64,000 bases of DNA, from the NCBI GenBank assembly GCA_019694555.1, contig JAIBBS010000010.1:1-64000 (forward strand), written 5' to 3'. A model generated the notes under the pieces. The model ran no database searches and was not told where the DNA came from. It was given only the letters and a program-made list of their open reading frames with translations. The stretch's first letter is position 1. Each line of letters starts with the position of its first letter. This document shows positions 44,173 to 52,013 of this stretch, in pieces. A program made the position numbers and the translations under genes. This DNA is from Nannocystaceae bacterium. GTDB lineage: Bacteria > Myxococcota_A > Polyangia > Nannocystales > Nannocystaceae.

Positions 44173-44195
44173 GGTCTCGGGGTACCACGCGCTCT

Positions 44196-44212
44196 TGTCA
44201 GCATGATGTCAG
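44196..44212. promoter_or_regulatory. Direct repeat TGTCAG with 11-bp spacing
   Basis: TGTCAG at 44196-44201 and again at 44207-44212, start to start 11 bp, as in binding sites of OmpR/PhoB-type response regulators. It is in the divergent gap upstream of the glycosylase gene (start 44172). Function is inferred from spacing only. Confidence 0.45.
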
Positions 44213-44380
44213 GTTTGACGTGCTCGATCGCGCGCGCGTCCACACGCGGCGCGGTGCGGCGACGAGCCCCGCGGCGCGAAAGCGATCGAGACCGCGACCG
44301 CGGCCGCGCGGACTCGCGCGACGCCAGCGCGCCAAACGCGGAGGTTCACTTCCAGCGCCCGCTGCGATATCTCGCGTCGC

Positions 44381-45655
44381 ATGCGCCTCTTCTCCAACGA
44401 CTGTGTCCGTCCGCTGCCGCTGTTCGCCCTCGCCATCGGTCTCGCGGGCTGTCCCGACGACTCGAACGGCACCGGGTCGAGCGGCGACTCCTCGACCACC
44501 AACGACGAAGACAGCACCACCGATCCGTCGACGACGGTGAGCACGACCGATGCGACGATGACCACCGCGCCGGCCGACAGCTCCGGCAGCTCGAGCGATG
44601 GTTCGTCCAGCACCGGCGATACCACCGGCGAGGACACCTCTTCCACCGGAACCACCGGAACCACCACCACGGATGCGTCGTCGGGCAGCTCCACCGGCGG
44701 TGCGGTCTGCGGTGACGGTGCCGTGGCCGGCGACGAGGTCTGCGATGGCCAGGACCTCGCCGGCGAGGACTGCATGAGCCAGGGCTTCGCGGGCGGCAGG
44801 CTCGCATGCCTCGACGACTGCTCGGGCTTCGACACCAGCACCTGCGCCCAGGCCAACGATTGTGCCGACCAGTTCGTGGCCGAGATCGGCACGCCGGCAG
44901 CGATGGGCAACACCGTGATGGAGGACGACGACCTCGACGGCAGCTGCGGCTCGTTCGGTGGCAACGACCTCGTGATCGAGTTCACGGCGCCCGAGGACGC
45001 CATCTACGCGTTCGATTCGCTGGGGTCGGACTTCGACACCGAGATCGCGCTGTTCGCCGACTGTGCGGGCACCGAGGAGCTCGCGTGCAATGACGACGCG
45101 TTCGGGACCCTGCAATCGGGCGTGACGCTGGAGATGTCCGCGGGCCAGGTCGTGTTGGTGATGATCGACGGCTTCAGCGGCGCCACCGGCGACGCGGTGC
45201 TCAACATCTACCCTGCACCGGTGTGCGGTGATTCGGTCGCGGTTGCGCCCGCCGAGCTCTGCGATGGCGACGACCTCGCCGGGGTGACGTGCGCGAGCAT
45301 CGGGCTCGGCGGCGCGACGCCGACGTGCGTGAAGACCTGCGACGGCTTCACGGTCGACACCTGCGACGCACCGACCGGCTACGGCAATTGCTGGCTGGCC
45401 GGCGCGTCGGCGTGCACCGTGGAGGAGCAGTGCGTGCTCGACTTCTCCGGCGATGCGGTGTGCATGGAGTTCGACTGCACCGACGTGGGCGATTGCGGTC
45501 CGGCGCTGCCGAGCGGCGACGCACCCGTGACGTGCGCCGATCTCGGCGGCGACGGCAGCAACGAGTGCTACCTCAGCTGTGCGCTCGGCGAGACCTGCCC
45601 CGACGGCATGGTCTGCAGCGGCTCGTTCTGCGCGTGGCCCAGCCCGCAGGGCTGA
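44381..45655 (+). CDS. Cys-rich lipoprotein with repeated DUF4215-like units
   Basis: 424 residues. Lipobox (IGLAGC), then a very long Thr/Ser/Gly/Asp stalk (about residues 28-107). The body has paired units that start with VCGD and EVCDG/ELCDG plus LACLDDC/TCVKTCDG, the pattern found in myxobacterial surface proteins with DUF4215-type repeats; between them is a beta-rich domain. The C-terminus ends CPDGMVCSGSFC, like the protein at 2997-3617. Probably displayed at the outer surface. Function unknown. It ends in a convergent arrangement with the next gene, and a hairpin lies between. Confidence 0.85.
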   Translation: MRLFSNDCVRPLPLFALAIGLAGCPDDSNGTGSSGDSSTTNDEDSTTDPSTTVSTTDATMTTAPADSSGSSSDGSSSTGDTTGEDTSSTGTTGTTTTDASSGSSTGGAVCGDGAVAGDEVCDGQDLAGEDCMSQGFAGGRLACLDDCSGFDTSTCAQANDCADQFVAEIGTPAAMGNTVMEDDDLDGSCGSFGGNDLVIEFTAPEDAIYAFDSLGSDFDTEIALFADCAGTEELACNDDAFGTLQSGVTLEMSAGQVVLVMIDGFSGATGDAVLNIYPAPVCGDSVAVAPAELCDGDDLAGVTCASIGLGGATPTCVKTCDGFTVDTCDAPTGYGNCWLAGASACTVEEQCVLDFSGDAVCMEFDCTDVGDCGPALPSGDAPVTCADLGGDGSNECYLSCALGETCPDGMVCSGSFCAWPSPQG

Positions 45656-45680
45656 CGCACGGCGGGCCCAGCTCCGCCCC

Positions 45681-45704
45681 GCGATCGCGCGCAGACGCGA
45701 TCGC
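45681..45704. terminator. Candidate bidirectional terminator hairpin
   Basis: GCGATCGCG and CGCGATCGC are perfect 9-bp arms with a six-base loop, between two convergent genes (stops at 45655 and 45725). No clear T-tract, so rho-independence is doubtful, but position fits transcript ends. Confidence 0.5.
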
Positions 45705-45724
45705 GAGGGCGGCCGGGCGAGCGT

Positions 45725-46507
45725 TCACGGCACGTCGTAGGCCACGAGTTCCTCGTCCACGTCGGCTTCTTCCGTCAGCACCAAGCCGACGCCGGGGCAG
45801 AAGTACTTGTACTCGAGCACCGTGAGATCCAGGCTCGAGGTCTCTTCGGTCTTCACGCAGCCGTCGAAGCTGCCGGCCGCGACGTCCACGTGCACGTCGA
45901 TCTCGATGACCTCGCCGGCGTCCTCGGCCTCGCCGACGAGGTACTCCTCGTAGTAGGGCTTGCCGTCGACCGCCGGATGCGCCGGCATCACGATGCCGGG
46001 CAGTGCGCCCGCATCGCCCCACTTCCAGGTGCCGTGGTGATCGACGCACGCACCGTCTTCGAACTCGCAGGTGTCCTCGCCGAGGTACCAGACGTTGCCG
46101 TCGACGTCCTGCGCGAACCAATCCCAGGTGTCCTCGATCACCACGCCGTCGAGCGTGGCGGTGTCGCGCACGACCGTCGCGACCACGCCCTCGATGGTCT
46201 CGGTGTCCATCGTCACCGTCACCACGACGTGCTCGGTACCCTCCTCGGTGACCGCGTCGTACTCCCACGACGCACCGACCGGCATCGGCAGCAGCGGGTT
46301 GTCGATCACGTCGACGAACTCGACGCCGTCGACCGCCGGCAGCACCGGTGGTGCCGACGGGCCGCCGGTCTCGTCGCCGCCGCTGCTGTCCGAGCCGCCG
46401 TCGCCCTCGCCGCTGCTGCCGTCGTCGGCCGCACCGTCGTCGTTCGCCGTGCACGCGCACAGCACCAAGGCCATCGTGAAGACCGAAATCGTCGTCCGTC
46501 GAATCAT
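45725..46507 (-). CDS. Lipoprotein of unknown function
   Basis: 260 residues from ATG 46507: leader with lipobox (VLCAC), a Gly/Ser/Asp stalk to about residue 50, then a single beta-rich domain with LPVGASWEY-like and TWDWFAQDVDGNVWYLGE motifs and two Cys pairs. The segment resembles small lipoproteins in which Trp/Tyr motifs recur. No catalytic residues visible. The next leftward gene 46561-47088 ends 53 bp upstream and may share a transcript. Confidence 0.72.
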   Translation of the reverse strand: MIRRTTISVFTMALVLCACTANDDGAADDGSSGEGDGGSDSSGGDETGGPSAPPVLPAVDGVEFVDVIDNPLLPMPVGASWEYDAVTEEGTEHVVVTVTMDTETIEGVVATVVRDTATLDGVVIEDTWDWFAQDVDGNVWYLGEDTCEFEDGACVDHHGTWKWGDAGALPGIVMPAHPAVDGKPYYEEYLVGEAEDAGEVIEIDVHVDVAAGSFDGCVKTEETSSLDLTVLEYKYFCPGVGLVLTEEADVDEELVAYDVP

Positions 46508-46560
46508 GGTTGCCTGCCCCTTTCGTGGAGGATGACCGGTGCACCTGAGCGCCAGCTGAA

Positions 46561-47088
46561 TCAGCTGCAACGCTCGCACGCGCATGCGTCGTTGCACGTC
46601 ACGTCGGCCTTGGACTCGCCGGCGCAACTCGCCGCACACGCGCCGCTGCCACACTGCAGCACGGCGCCGATGCACACCGTCGGCACCGCCGCGCAGTCGA
46701 TGTCGCAGCTCGAGGCGCTGCCGCACTGCACCTCCAAGTCACCGCACGCGTCGGTCCCCTGCACGCATGTGATCGCGCACGCGTAGTCCGCCGGGCACAC
46801 CACCGTGCTGCTGTCGCACGCGTCGCCGCCGTCGCAGATCAACTGGCACGCGTAGTCGGGCGGACAGGTGATCGTGCGGTCGTTGCAAACGGCGGTGTCC
46901 TGGCACGCGATGGTGCAGGTGCCGTCGTTGCAGCCGCCGGTGCACTCGGCCGGGCAGCTGGCGGCGCCCGGCGGCGTCGGGTCGACACCGCACGCACCGC
47001 CGGAGCCGTCGCTCGCTTCGCCGCCGTCGGCCGGCGCCGCGTTGCAACCCAACAACGACGCCACCAGCAGTGCCGTGAACCCGCGCAT
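46561..47088 (-). CDS. Cys-repeat lipoprotein
   Basis: 175 residues, lipobox VASLLGC. After a short Gly/Ser/Asp region come several tandem Cys units of about 20-22 residues (CPPDYACQLICDGGDAC, CPADYACAITCVQGTDAC and CGSASSCDIDC), ending in CNDACACERC. Likely a disulfide-stabilised surface or adhesion stalk. No family recognised. Divergent from the gene at 47187 across a striking phased array of CTGAA elements. Confidence 0.78.
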   Translation of the reverse strand: MRGFTALLVASLLGCNAAPADGGEASDGSGGACGVDPTPPGAASCPAECTGGCNDGTCTIACQDTAVCNDRTITCPPDYACQLICDGGDACDSSTVVCPADYACAITCVQGTDACGDLEVQCGSASSCDIDCAAVPTVCIGAVLQCGSGACAASCAGESKADVTCNDACACERCS

Positions 47089-47111
47089 GCCTTCGAGCGT
47101 CGCCGCGCGAG

Positions 47112-47150
47112 CTGAAAGCAGTCTGAAGGCGGGCTTCAGACGCGCTTCAG
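47112..47150. promoter_or_regulatory. Four CTGAA/TTCAG elements at exact 11-bp spacing
   Basis: CTGAAA (47112), CTGAAG (47123), CTTCAG (47134) and CTTCAG (47145) are spaced exactly 11 bp, two forward then two reverse, so each promoter side has a tandem pair. The gap lies between two divergent lipoprotein genes. Spacing matches one helical turn as used by OmpR/PhoB-family dimers. The regulator is not identified. Confidence 0.6.
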
Positions 47151-47172
47151 GGCGGTGGGCGAACGTCCGCGC

Positions 47173-47179
47173 GGGGAGG
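47173..47179 (+). promoter_or_regulatory. Strong ribosome site GGGGAGG
   Basis: GGGGAGG seven bases before ATG 47187, supporting this start for the lipoprotein gene. Confidence 0.75.
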
Positions 47180-47186
47180 CGGCGCG

Positions 47187-47939
47187 ATGGGCAAGAGCAG
47201 CAGTTGGGTGGTCGTGGCGGCGGGGATCTTCGCTGCGTGCGGCGATGGGGACGGTGCGGGCACGGCAGGCGCGGACACCTCGAGCGGCATCGCGACCGAC
47301 GCGAGCAGCAGCAGCAGCAGCAGTAGCAGCGGTGGAACGAGCGGCGAAGCCAGCAGCAGCACGGACGCGACCAGCGCGACCAGCACCGATGCGAGCACCG
47401 GAGCCGACGTCGAGCCGCCGGGCTGCGACACACTGCCCGGCTTCCTCGCGGACTTCAAAGCCGCGCACCCCGACGGCTGGGACATCAACGCGATGAGCCC
47501 CGCCGAGATCGCGGGCGACCCCGACGCACAGGCGCTGCTGGCCCTGTGCGGCATGGATCAGCGACCGGTGATCCCCGCGCTCGCGTGGGAGTACGGCGGC
47601 GCCGACCACCCCTGGATCTCGCCCGAGTCCTCGGCGCTGTTCTACTGCGTCTACACCCCCGTCGATCCCGGCACCGCGCACTGGAGCTTCGACGAGGCCA
47701 TGCAGCTGGTCTCGGCCGACGTCACGATCGGTTGCCCCGAGCAAAACCCCTGCGCCGCACTGCCGGGCGCGGATGCGGTGCTGATGTGCGTGGGCGACGA
47801 GAGCAACCTCGAGATCCTCGTCGACACCGCGAGCCGCGACGACGGCCACGGCGCCGGACTCGAGCTCGCCGAGGCCGCGACCGATCTGTTCCTGCTGCAA
47901 GACGACGGCACGCGCGTGTCGCTGTGGCACGACGCCTGA
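47187..47939 (+). CDS. Lipoprotein with Ser/Thr stalk
   Basis: 250 residues. Leader with lipobox (GIFAAC), then a low-complexity stalk including nine Ser residues in a row (residues about 25-75), then a small domain with Cys pairs and PALAWEYGGADHPWI. It resembles no family known to me. It is divergent from the Cys-repeat lipoprotein gene and next to the nuclease/phosphatase-like lipoprotein gene on the same strand. A 16-bp palindrome follows the stop codon. Confidence 0.75.
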   Translation: MGKSSSWVVVAAGIFAACGDGDGAGTAGADTSSGIATDASSSSSSSSSGGTSGEASSSTDATSATSTDASTGADVEPPGCDTLPGFLADFKAAHPDGWDINAMSPAEIAGDPDAQALLALCGMDQRPVIPALAWEYGGADHPWISPESSALFYCVYTPVDPGTAHWSFDEAMQLVSADVTIGCPEQNPCAALPGADAVLMCVGDESNLEILVDTASRDDGHGAGLELAEAATDLFLLQDDGTRVSLWHDA

Positions 47940-47940
47940 C

Positions 47941-47956
47941 GCTGCGTCGACGCAGC
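47941..47956. terminator. Palindrome after the lipoprotein gene
   Basis: GCTGCGTCGACGCAGC is a perfect 16-bp palindrome beginning directly after the TGA at 47939. As RNA it would form a six-pair stem with a TCGA loop. No U-tract follows, so terminator function is only plausible. Confidence 0.4.
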
Positions 47957-48072
47957 GAGCTCCGGCATCGACGCATGCGTGTCGCGAGTTCGGACGCGTC
48001 GTCACGATGCCGCCCGCGTTCCGTGCGGGACAACACGACCGCGCCCACGGCCATGCGCGCCGCGCCCGTGCG

Positions 48073-49275
48073 ATGGTGCGCGCCATGACGCTGGGCCACG
48101 CGCTCGGGATCGCATCGCTGCTCGCCGGCTGTGCCGCGACCGAGCCCGACGCATCGCACGACACCGCGGGCAGCACCACGGCGGCGACGAGCTCGGGCGC
48201 GGGCACCAGCACCGCGGACTCCGGCAGCTCCAGCAGCGCCGCGGATCCGAGCGACGGCAGCACCACCACCACCACCACCGGCGGCGCGAGCAGCAGCAGC
48301 AGCACCACCACCACCGGCGAGCCGTCGCTGCCCGAGGGCTTCGATCCGTTCGCCTGCGCGACGACCCCGCCCGACGTGCTGCGCGAGCGACTGTGCGACG
48401 AGGCCGCGGATCCCGAGCACGCGCCCGACGAGATCTTCATCCACTGCCGCAACGAAGGCGGCTGCCTCGCGCCCGCGTATCCCGAGCCCGGCGAGAGCCT
48501 GCGCGTCATGGCGTGGAACATCGAGCGCGGCATGGAGCTCGACGCTCAGATCGCGGCGTTCGTCGACGGCACGCTGCCGACGCCCGACGTGCTGCTGCTG
48601 GGCGAGGTCGATCGCGGCTGTGCCCGCAGCGGTGACCGCAACGTCGCGTGGGAGCTCGCGAGCGCACTGGGCATGGACTTCGTCTACGGCGTGGAGTTCA
48701 TCGAGCTCCCCCGTCCCGGCGACGCGATCACGGCGACCTGCGAGCACGGCAACGCGATCCTGTCGCGCCACCGCATCGGCAACGTCGAGCTGCTGCGCCA
48801 CAGCGTCAACGAGAGCTGGTACGCCACCGACGAGCCGCGCCTGGGCGGCCGCATGGCCCTGATGGCCGATCTCGCGATCGGCGATCGCATGGTCCGCGTG
48901 GCTGCGCTGCACTTCGAGTCCGGCGTGGAGGACGGGCGCAAGCGCGAGGCCCAGGCCGCCGAGCTCGCGGACGCCATGCTGGCGCAGGCCAACCCGGCGA
49001 TCGTCGGTGGCGACACCAACGCCGGTCTGTATGCGATCGATCTCGCCCTGGGCACCCACGACGAGGCCACCACCGAGGCCTTCTTCACACGCGGCTTCAG
49101 CGACGCGCACCTCGCGGTGCCGCAGGCGAGCCGCGTGACGCATCCGCCGCTGCTCGTGCTCGACCTCGTGCTGCTGCACGGCCCCTCGGCCGGCGCCGCC
49201 ACGGTGTGCCCGGGCGCGGTCTGCGACGCGCTGTCGGATCATCGCGCGGTCTGGGTCGACGTCACATTGCCGTGA
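48073..49275 (+). CDS. Endonuclease/exonuclease/phosphatase-fold lipoprotein
   Basis: 400 residues. Leader with lipobox (IASLLAGC), a Ser/Thr/Gly stalk to about residue 85, then an EEP-fold domain: VMAWNIERG (Asn), LLGEVDRGC (Glu), HGNAILSRHRI, AALHFES, VGGDTNAG (Asp-Asn), and the late SDHRAVWVD (Asp-His). These are the metal and catalytic positions of the DNase I/sphingomyelinase family. It could degrade DNA, inositol phosphates or lipids outside the cell; the substrate cannot be told. ATG 48073 (MVRAMTL) or 48085. Confidence 0.88.
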   Translation: MVRAMTLGHALGIASLLAGCAATEPDASHDTAGSTTAATSSGAGTSTADSGSSSSAADPSDGSTTTTTTGGASSSSSTTTTGEPSLPEGFDPFACATTPPDVLRERLCDEAADPEHAPDEIFIHCRNEGGCLAPAYPEPGESLRVMAWNIERGMELDAQIAAFVDGTLPTPDVLLLGEVDRGCARSGDRNVAWELASALGMDFVYGVEFIELPRPGDAITATCEHGNAILSRHRIGNVELLRHSVNESWYATDEPRLGGRMALMADLAIGDRMVRVAALHFESGVEDGRKREAQAAELADAMLAQANPAIVGGDTNAGLYAIDLALGTHDEATTEAFFTRGFSDAHLAVPQASRVTHPPLLVLDLVLLHGPSAGAATVCPGAVCDALSDHRAVWVDVTLP

Positions 49276-49311
49276 TTCGCCGCGCCCCGCGGACGTGCTA
49301 GGCTGCGCGGC

Positions 49312-50640
49312 ATGGTTGGCTTGCGGCGATGGACGGTGGTGGTGGTGGTGGCGACGGGCGCGGCAGCATGTGCCGATCGCAGCACCGCGGAGGGCGGCGG
49401 CAGCGACAGCGGCAGCGACAGCGGCAGCAGCAGCAGCAGCAGCGCCGACGAGAGCAGCTCCAGCGGCGACGTGCCCGAGCCCACCATGCTGCTGCATGCG
49501 GTGCAGCTGGCGATCGGCGTCGAGCACAGCTGTGCGCGGCTCGACGACGGCACCGTCGCGTGTTGGGGCAGCGGTGCCGTCGGCGAGCTCGGCGACGGCG
49601 AGTCCGGGTCGATGCACGATCGCTGGCTGCCCGAGCGCGTGCCCGGGCTCGAGGGCGTGGTCGAGCTGGCCGCGTCGTGGCGCAACACCTGCGCGCGGCT
49701 CGACGATGGCACCGTGCGCTGCTGGGGCGACAACGGCCTCGGTCAGCTCGGCAACGGCGACTCGGGCCAGGGCGTGCACTCGGCCACGCCGGTGGTGGTG
49801 AGCGAGCTCGACGACGCGATCGACATCGGCGTGGGCCCATCGAACGCGTGCGCGGTACGGCAGAGCGGCGACGTGGTCTGCTGGGGCGTCGATGATGCGG
49901 ACAAGCTCGGCTTCGCCGCGCCCGAGTGCGGCCCGTTCGTGGTGATGCGCGACGTGCCGATGGAGTACACCACGCCGTGCCAGGCCACACCCATGGCGGT
50001 GCCCGGGCTGCAGGGCGCGGTCGAGGTCATCGTCGGTGCCAACACCGTGTGTGCGCGTGCCGGCGACGGCACCGTGGCGTGCATCGGTGCGAACAACACC
50101 GTCGGTCAGCTCGGCAATGGCACCACCGATCCGCCCGCGATGCCGCCGGTGCCGAGCGCGGTCGTCGGCGCGGCGGATGTCGCCGTGGTGGGCGTGGCCG
50201 ACTCCGGCGGCTGCCTGCTGCAACCCGACGCGACCGTCGCGTGCTGGGGTGGCAACAGCTACGGCGAGCTCGGTCGCGACCTGCAGTTCGACGACTTCGC
50301 GACCACGCCCACGGTCATCGACACCCTCGCCGGCGTCGACACCCTCGTGGTCGCGGGCGGGACCGTCTGCGCGATCGCGGCGGGTCAACCCTCGTGCTGG
50401 GGCGACGTGAACTACCTCTTCGAGGTCGCGCCCGACCCCGGCAGCGCCGCGGTCGGCCACCCCAGCGCGTTGCCGCAGCCGCAGGACATCGTCGAGCTGC
50501 AGACCACCGGCTTCCACGCCTGCGCCCGCTTCGCCGACGACACCGTCACGTGTTGGGGTCCCAGCGATCGCGGCCAGCTGGGCGTGCGGCCCACCGACGT
50601 GATCGAGTACGAGTTCACGCCGGTGCGCTGGAACGGCTGA
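49312..50640 (+). CDS. RCC1-like repeat lipoprotein
   Basis: 442 residues. Leader with lipobox (VATGAAAC), a Ser/Gly/Asp stalk (residues about 28-55), then six or so RCC1-type blades with HSCARLDDGTVACWGSG and NGLGQLGNGD-like repeats. A second propeller protein of this kind in the window (the other is 21375-23003), but without the DUF4215 segment. It closely follows the EEP lipoprotein gene (36 bp) on the same strand, so they may be co-transcribed. Confidence 0.9.
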   Translation: MVGLRRWTVVVVVATGAAACADRSTAEGGGSDSGSDSGSSSSSSADESSSSGDVPEPTMLLHAVQLAIGVEHSCARLDDGTVACWGSGAVGELGDGESGSMHDRWLPERVPGLEGVVELAASWRNTCARLDDGTVRCWGDNGLGQLGNGDSGQGVHSATPVVVSELDDAIDIGVGPSNACAVRQSGDVVCWGVDDADKLGFAAPECGPFVVMRDVPMEYTTPCQATPMAVPGLQGAVEVIVGANTVCARAGDGTVACIGANNTVGQLGNGTTDPPAMPPVPSAVVGAADVAVVGVADSGGCLLQPDATVACWGGNSYGELGRDLQFDDFATTPTVIDTLAGVDTLVVAGGTVCAIAAGQPSCWGDVNYLFEVAPDPGSAAVGHPSALPQPQDIVELQTTGFHACARFADDTVTCWGPSDRGQLGVRPTDVIEYEFTPVRWNG

Positions 50641-50650
50641 GCCCGCGCGT

Positions 50651-51412
50651 TCACGCCTCGATGCGATCGTACATCGGCGCGAGCAGATCGACGCCGCAGC
50701 GCAACGTCTCGCACCAGTCGATGAAGCGGCCGACCATCTGCTTGCCGCGGAACAGCGCGCCGTGTTGCGGCGCGATGATCTCGATGTCGAACTTCCGGAT
50801 CATCTTCGCCCACGCGCGCATGGCCTCCTGCGAGGCCATGTAGCGCTGGTGGAAGCCGGCCATGTATTGCAGGTGTGCGTCGAAGTCGGGCACCTCGACG
50901 TAGTCCATGCCCAAGGACGCGCCCAGGTCACCCGAGTACAGGATCTTCGAGGTCGGGTCGTAGACGTGGAAGTTGCCGCACGAGTGGAGGAAGTGCGCCG
51001 GCAGGATCCGCAGCGAACAGCCGTCGAGATCGAGCGTCATGCCCTCGTCGGGGATTCCCTTGAGCCGCGACTCGACCAATCGATCGAGGCCGAAATGCGG
51101 CACGAAACGGGTCCACAGCGCCGAGCACCAGGCCTCGGCATCGGTGGTCATGAGCCAGCCGTTGGTCGCGGCGACGATGTCGGGATCTTGGTGCGAGAGG
51201 AACAGGTACTGCAGCTTCGCCTGGCTGCCCAGCAGCTGCATCGTCTCCGAGAGGACCTTGTTGTAGACCTTGTGGCCACCCGGATCGAGGATCATCGCCG
51301 CCTTGCCGTGGATGATCAGGTGCTGGTTGGCCTGCACCGCGAGCCCGTGGCCGAAATCCTCGATCAGAACGTTGCGGTGTGATCCTTGGCTGTACAGCAC
51401 GGTGTTGGGCAT
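50651..51412 (-). CDS. ODP-family metallo-beta-lactamase-fold protein
   Basis: 253 residues of the oxygen-binding diiron protein (ODP) branch of the metallo-beta-lactamase fold, as in flavodiiron proteins but without the flavodoxin part. Visible metal-motif region: LFLSHQDPDIVAA, then PAHFLHSCGNFHVYDP, SGDLGASLG and APQHGALFRG. The family senses or reduces O2/NO or couples to signalling. ATG 51412 (MPNTVLYSQG). Three palindromes lie directly upstream, so expression may be tightly controlled. Confidence 0.86.
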   Translation of the reverse strand: MPNTVLYSQGSHRNVLIEDFGHGLAVQANQHLIIHGKAAMILDPGGHKVYNKVLSETMQLLGSQAKLQYLFLSHQDPDIVAATNGWLMTTDAEAWCSALWTRFVPHFGLDRLVESRLKGIPDEGMTLDLDGCSLRILPAHFLHSCGNFHVYDPTSKILYSGDLGASLGMDYVEVPDFDAHLQYMAGFHQRYMASQEAMRAWAKMIRKFDIEIIAPQHGALFRGKQMVGRFIDWCETLRCGVDLLAPMYDRIEA

Positions 51413-51424
51413 GGTTCGTCCTCG

Positions 51425-51480
51425 GAAACTGTTTCGTACGGCCGCGGACCGTCCGCGGCCGCTCCGAACTGCCGGCAGTT
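51425..51480. promoter_or_regulatory. Three palindromes upstream of the ODP gene
   Basis: GAAACTGTTTC at 51425-51435, a 21-bp inverted repeat with 10-bp arms GGCCGCGGAC/GTCCGCGGCC around one base at 51440-51460, and AACTGCCGGCAGTT at 51467-51480. All lie within 70 bp of ATG 51412, a likely operator or overlapping promoter region. Confidence 0.5.
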
Positions 51481-51619
51481 GTTGCGTCGTGCGGCGGCTC
51501 GGCGCGATCGAACCGCGGCGCGCTCGGTGATCGAACGGCCACCGACATCACGAGCTCGGTGCGGTCGCGCGCAAGCGATCGCGGTCGCACGCGCGGCGGA
51601 TTCGGATCGATCGCGTCAC

Positions 51620-51702
51620 GCGATCACGCGTCGCGATCACGCGTCGCGATCACGGATCGTCGCGCACGCATCGCGATCACGCGTCGTCGCGCACGCGATC
51701 GC
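51620..51702. repeat. Short tandem repeats GCGATCACGCGTC
   Basis: GCGATCACGCGTC at 51620-51632 and 51633-51645, a variant (GCGATCACGGATC) at 51646-51658, and another exact copy at 51673-51685, arranged with a second-order repeat of about 27 bp (51646-51672, 51673-51700). No spacers of the kind found in CRISPR arrays. Confidence 0.7.
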
Positions 51703-52013
51703 GGCGCGCTTCGTCGGCACCGATCGCGACGACCTCGTCGCATCGATCGCGTCGCCGTGCGCGCAGCTCGGCGGGCGCCCGAGCCCACCCCCGACACCCG
51801 TCCACGCCGGCATCGCGACCTGATCGGACGGTCGCGCACGTCACCGCGCGCACGCGAGGTCGTCGTGCACGGCGCTCGTCGCCGACGCCTTCCCACGTGC
51901 GGCCCCCGGCGTGCGTTCCCGGCGTCGACAACTCACGCACCCCGCCGCGGCCACCGGCGCGCGTCGCCCGTGCGACACAGCCGAAAGCGCGTAGTCTCCC
52001 GGACGTCAAACCC

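Larger units (their letters stand above)
51413..52013. other. 601-bp gap with palindromes and short tandem repeats
   Basis: No convincing gene. It holds three closely spaced palindromes near the ODP start (51425-51480) and a tandem repeat block (51620-51702). The rest is simple GC-rich sequence; no RNA gene recognised. Confidence 0.5.

Noticed and set aside
44209-45003. Ser/Pro-rich frame opposite the lipoprotein at 44381
   Set aside because: The low-complexity Ser/Val text mirrors the Thr/Gly stalk codons on the other strand.
47302-47330. AGC trinucleotide run as a phase-variation switch
   Set aside because: The unit is three bases, so gain or loss keeps the frame; it only changes Ser stalk length.
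51620-51702. Repeat block as a CRISPR array
   Set aside because: Units are 13 bp, directly adjacent without spacers, and there are no cas genes in the window.
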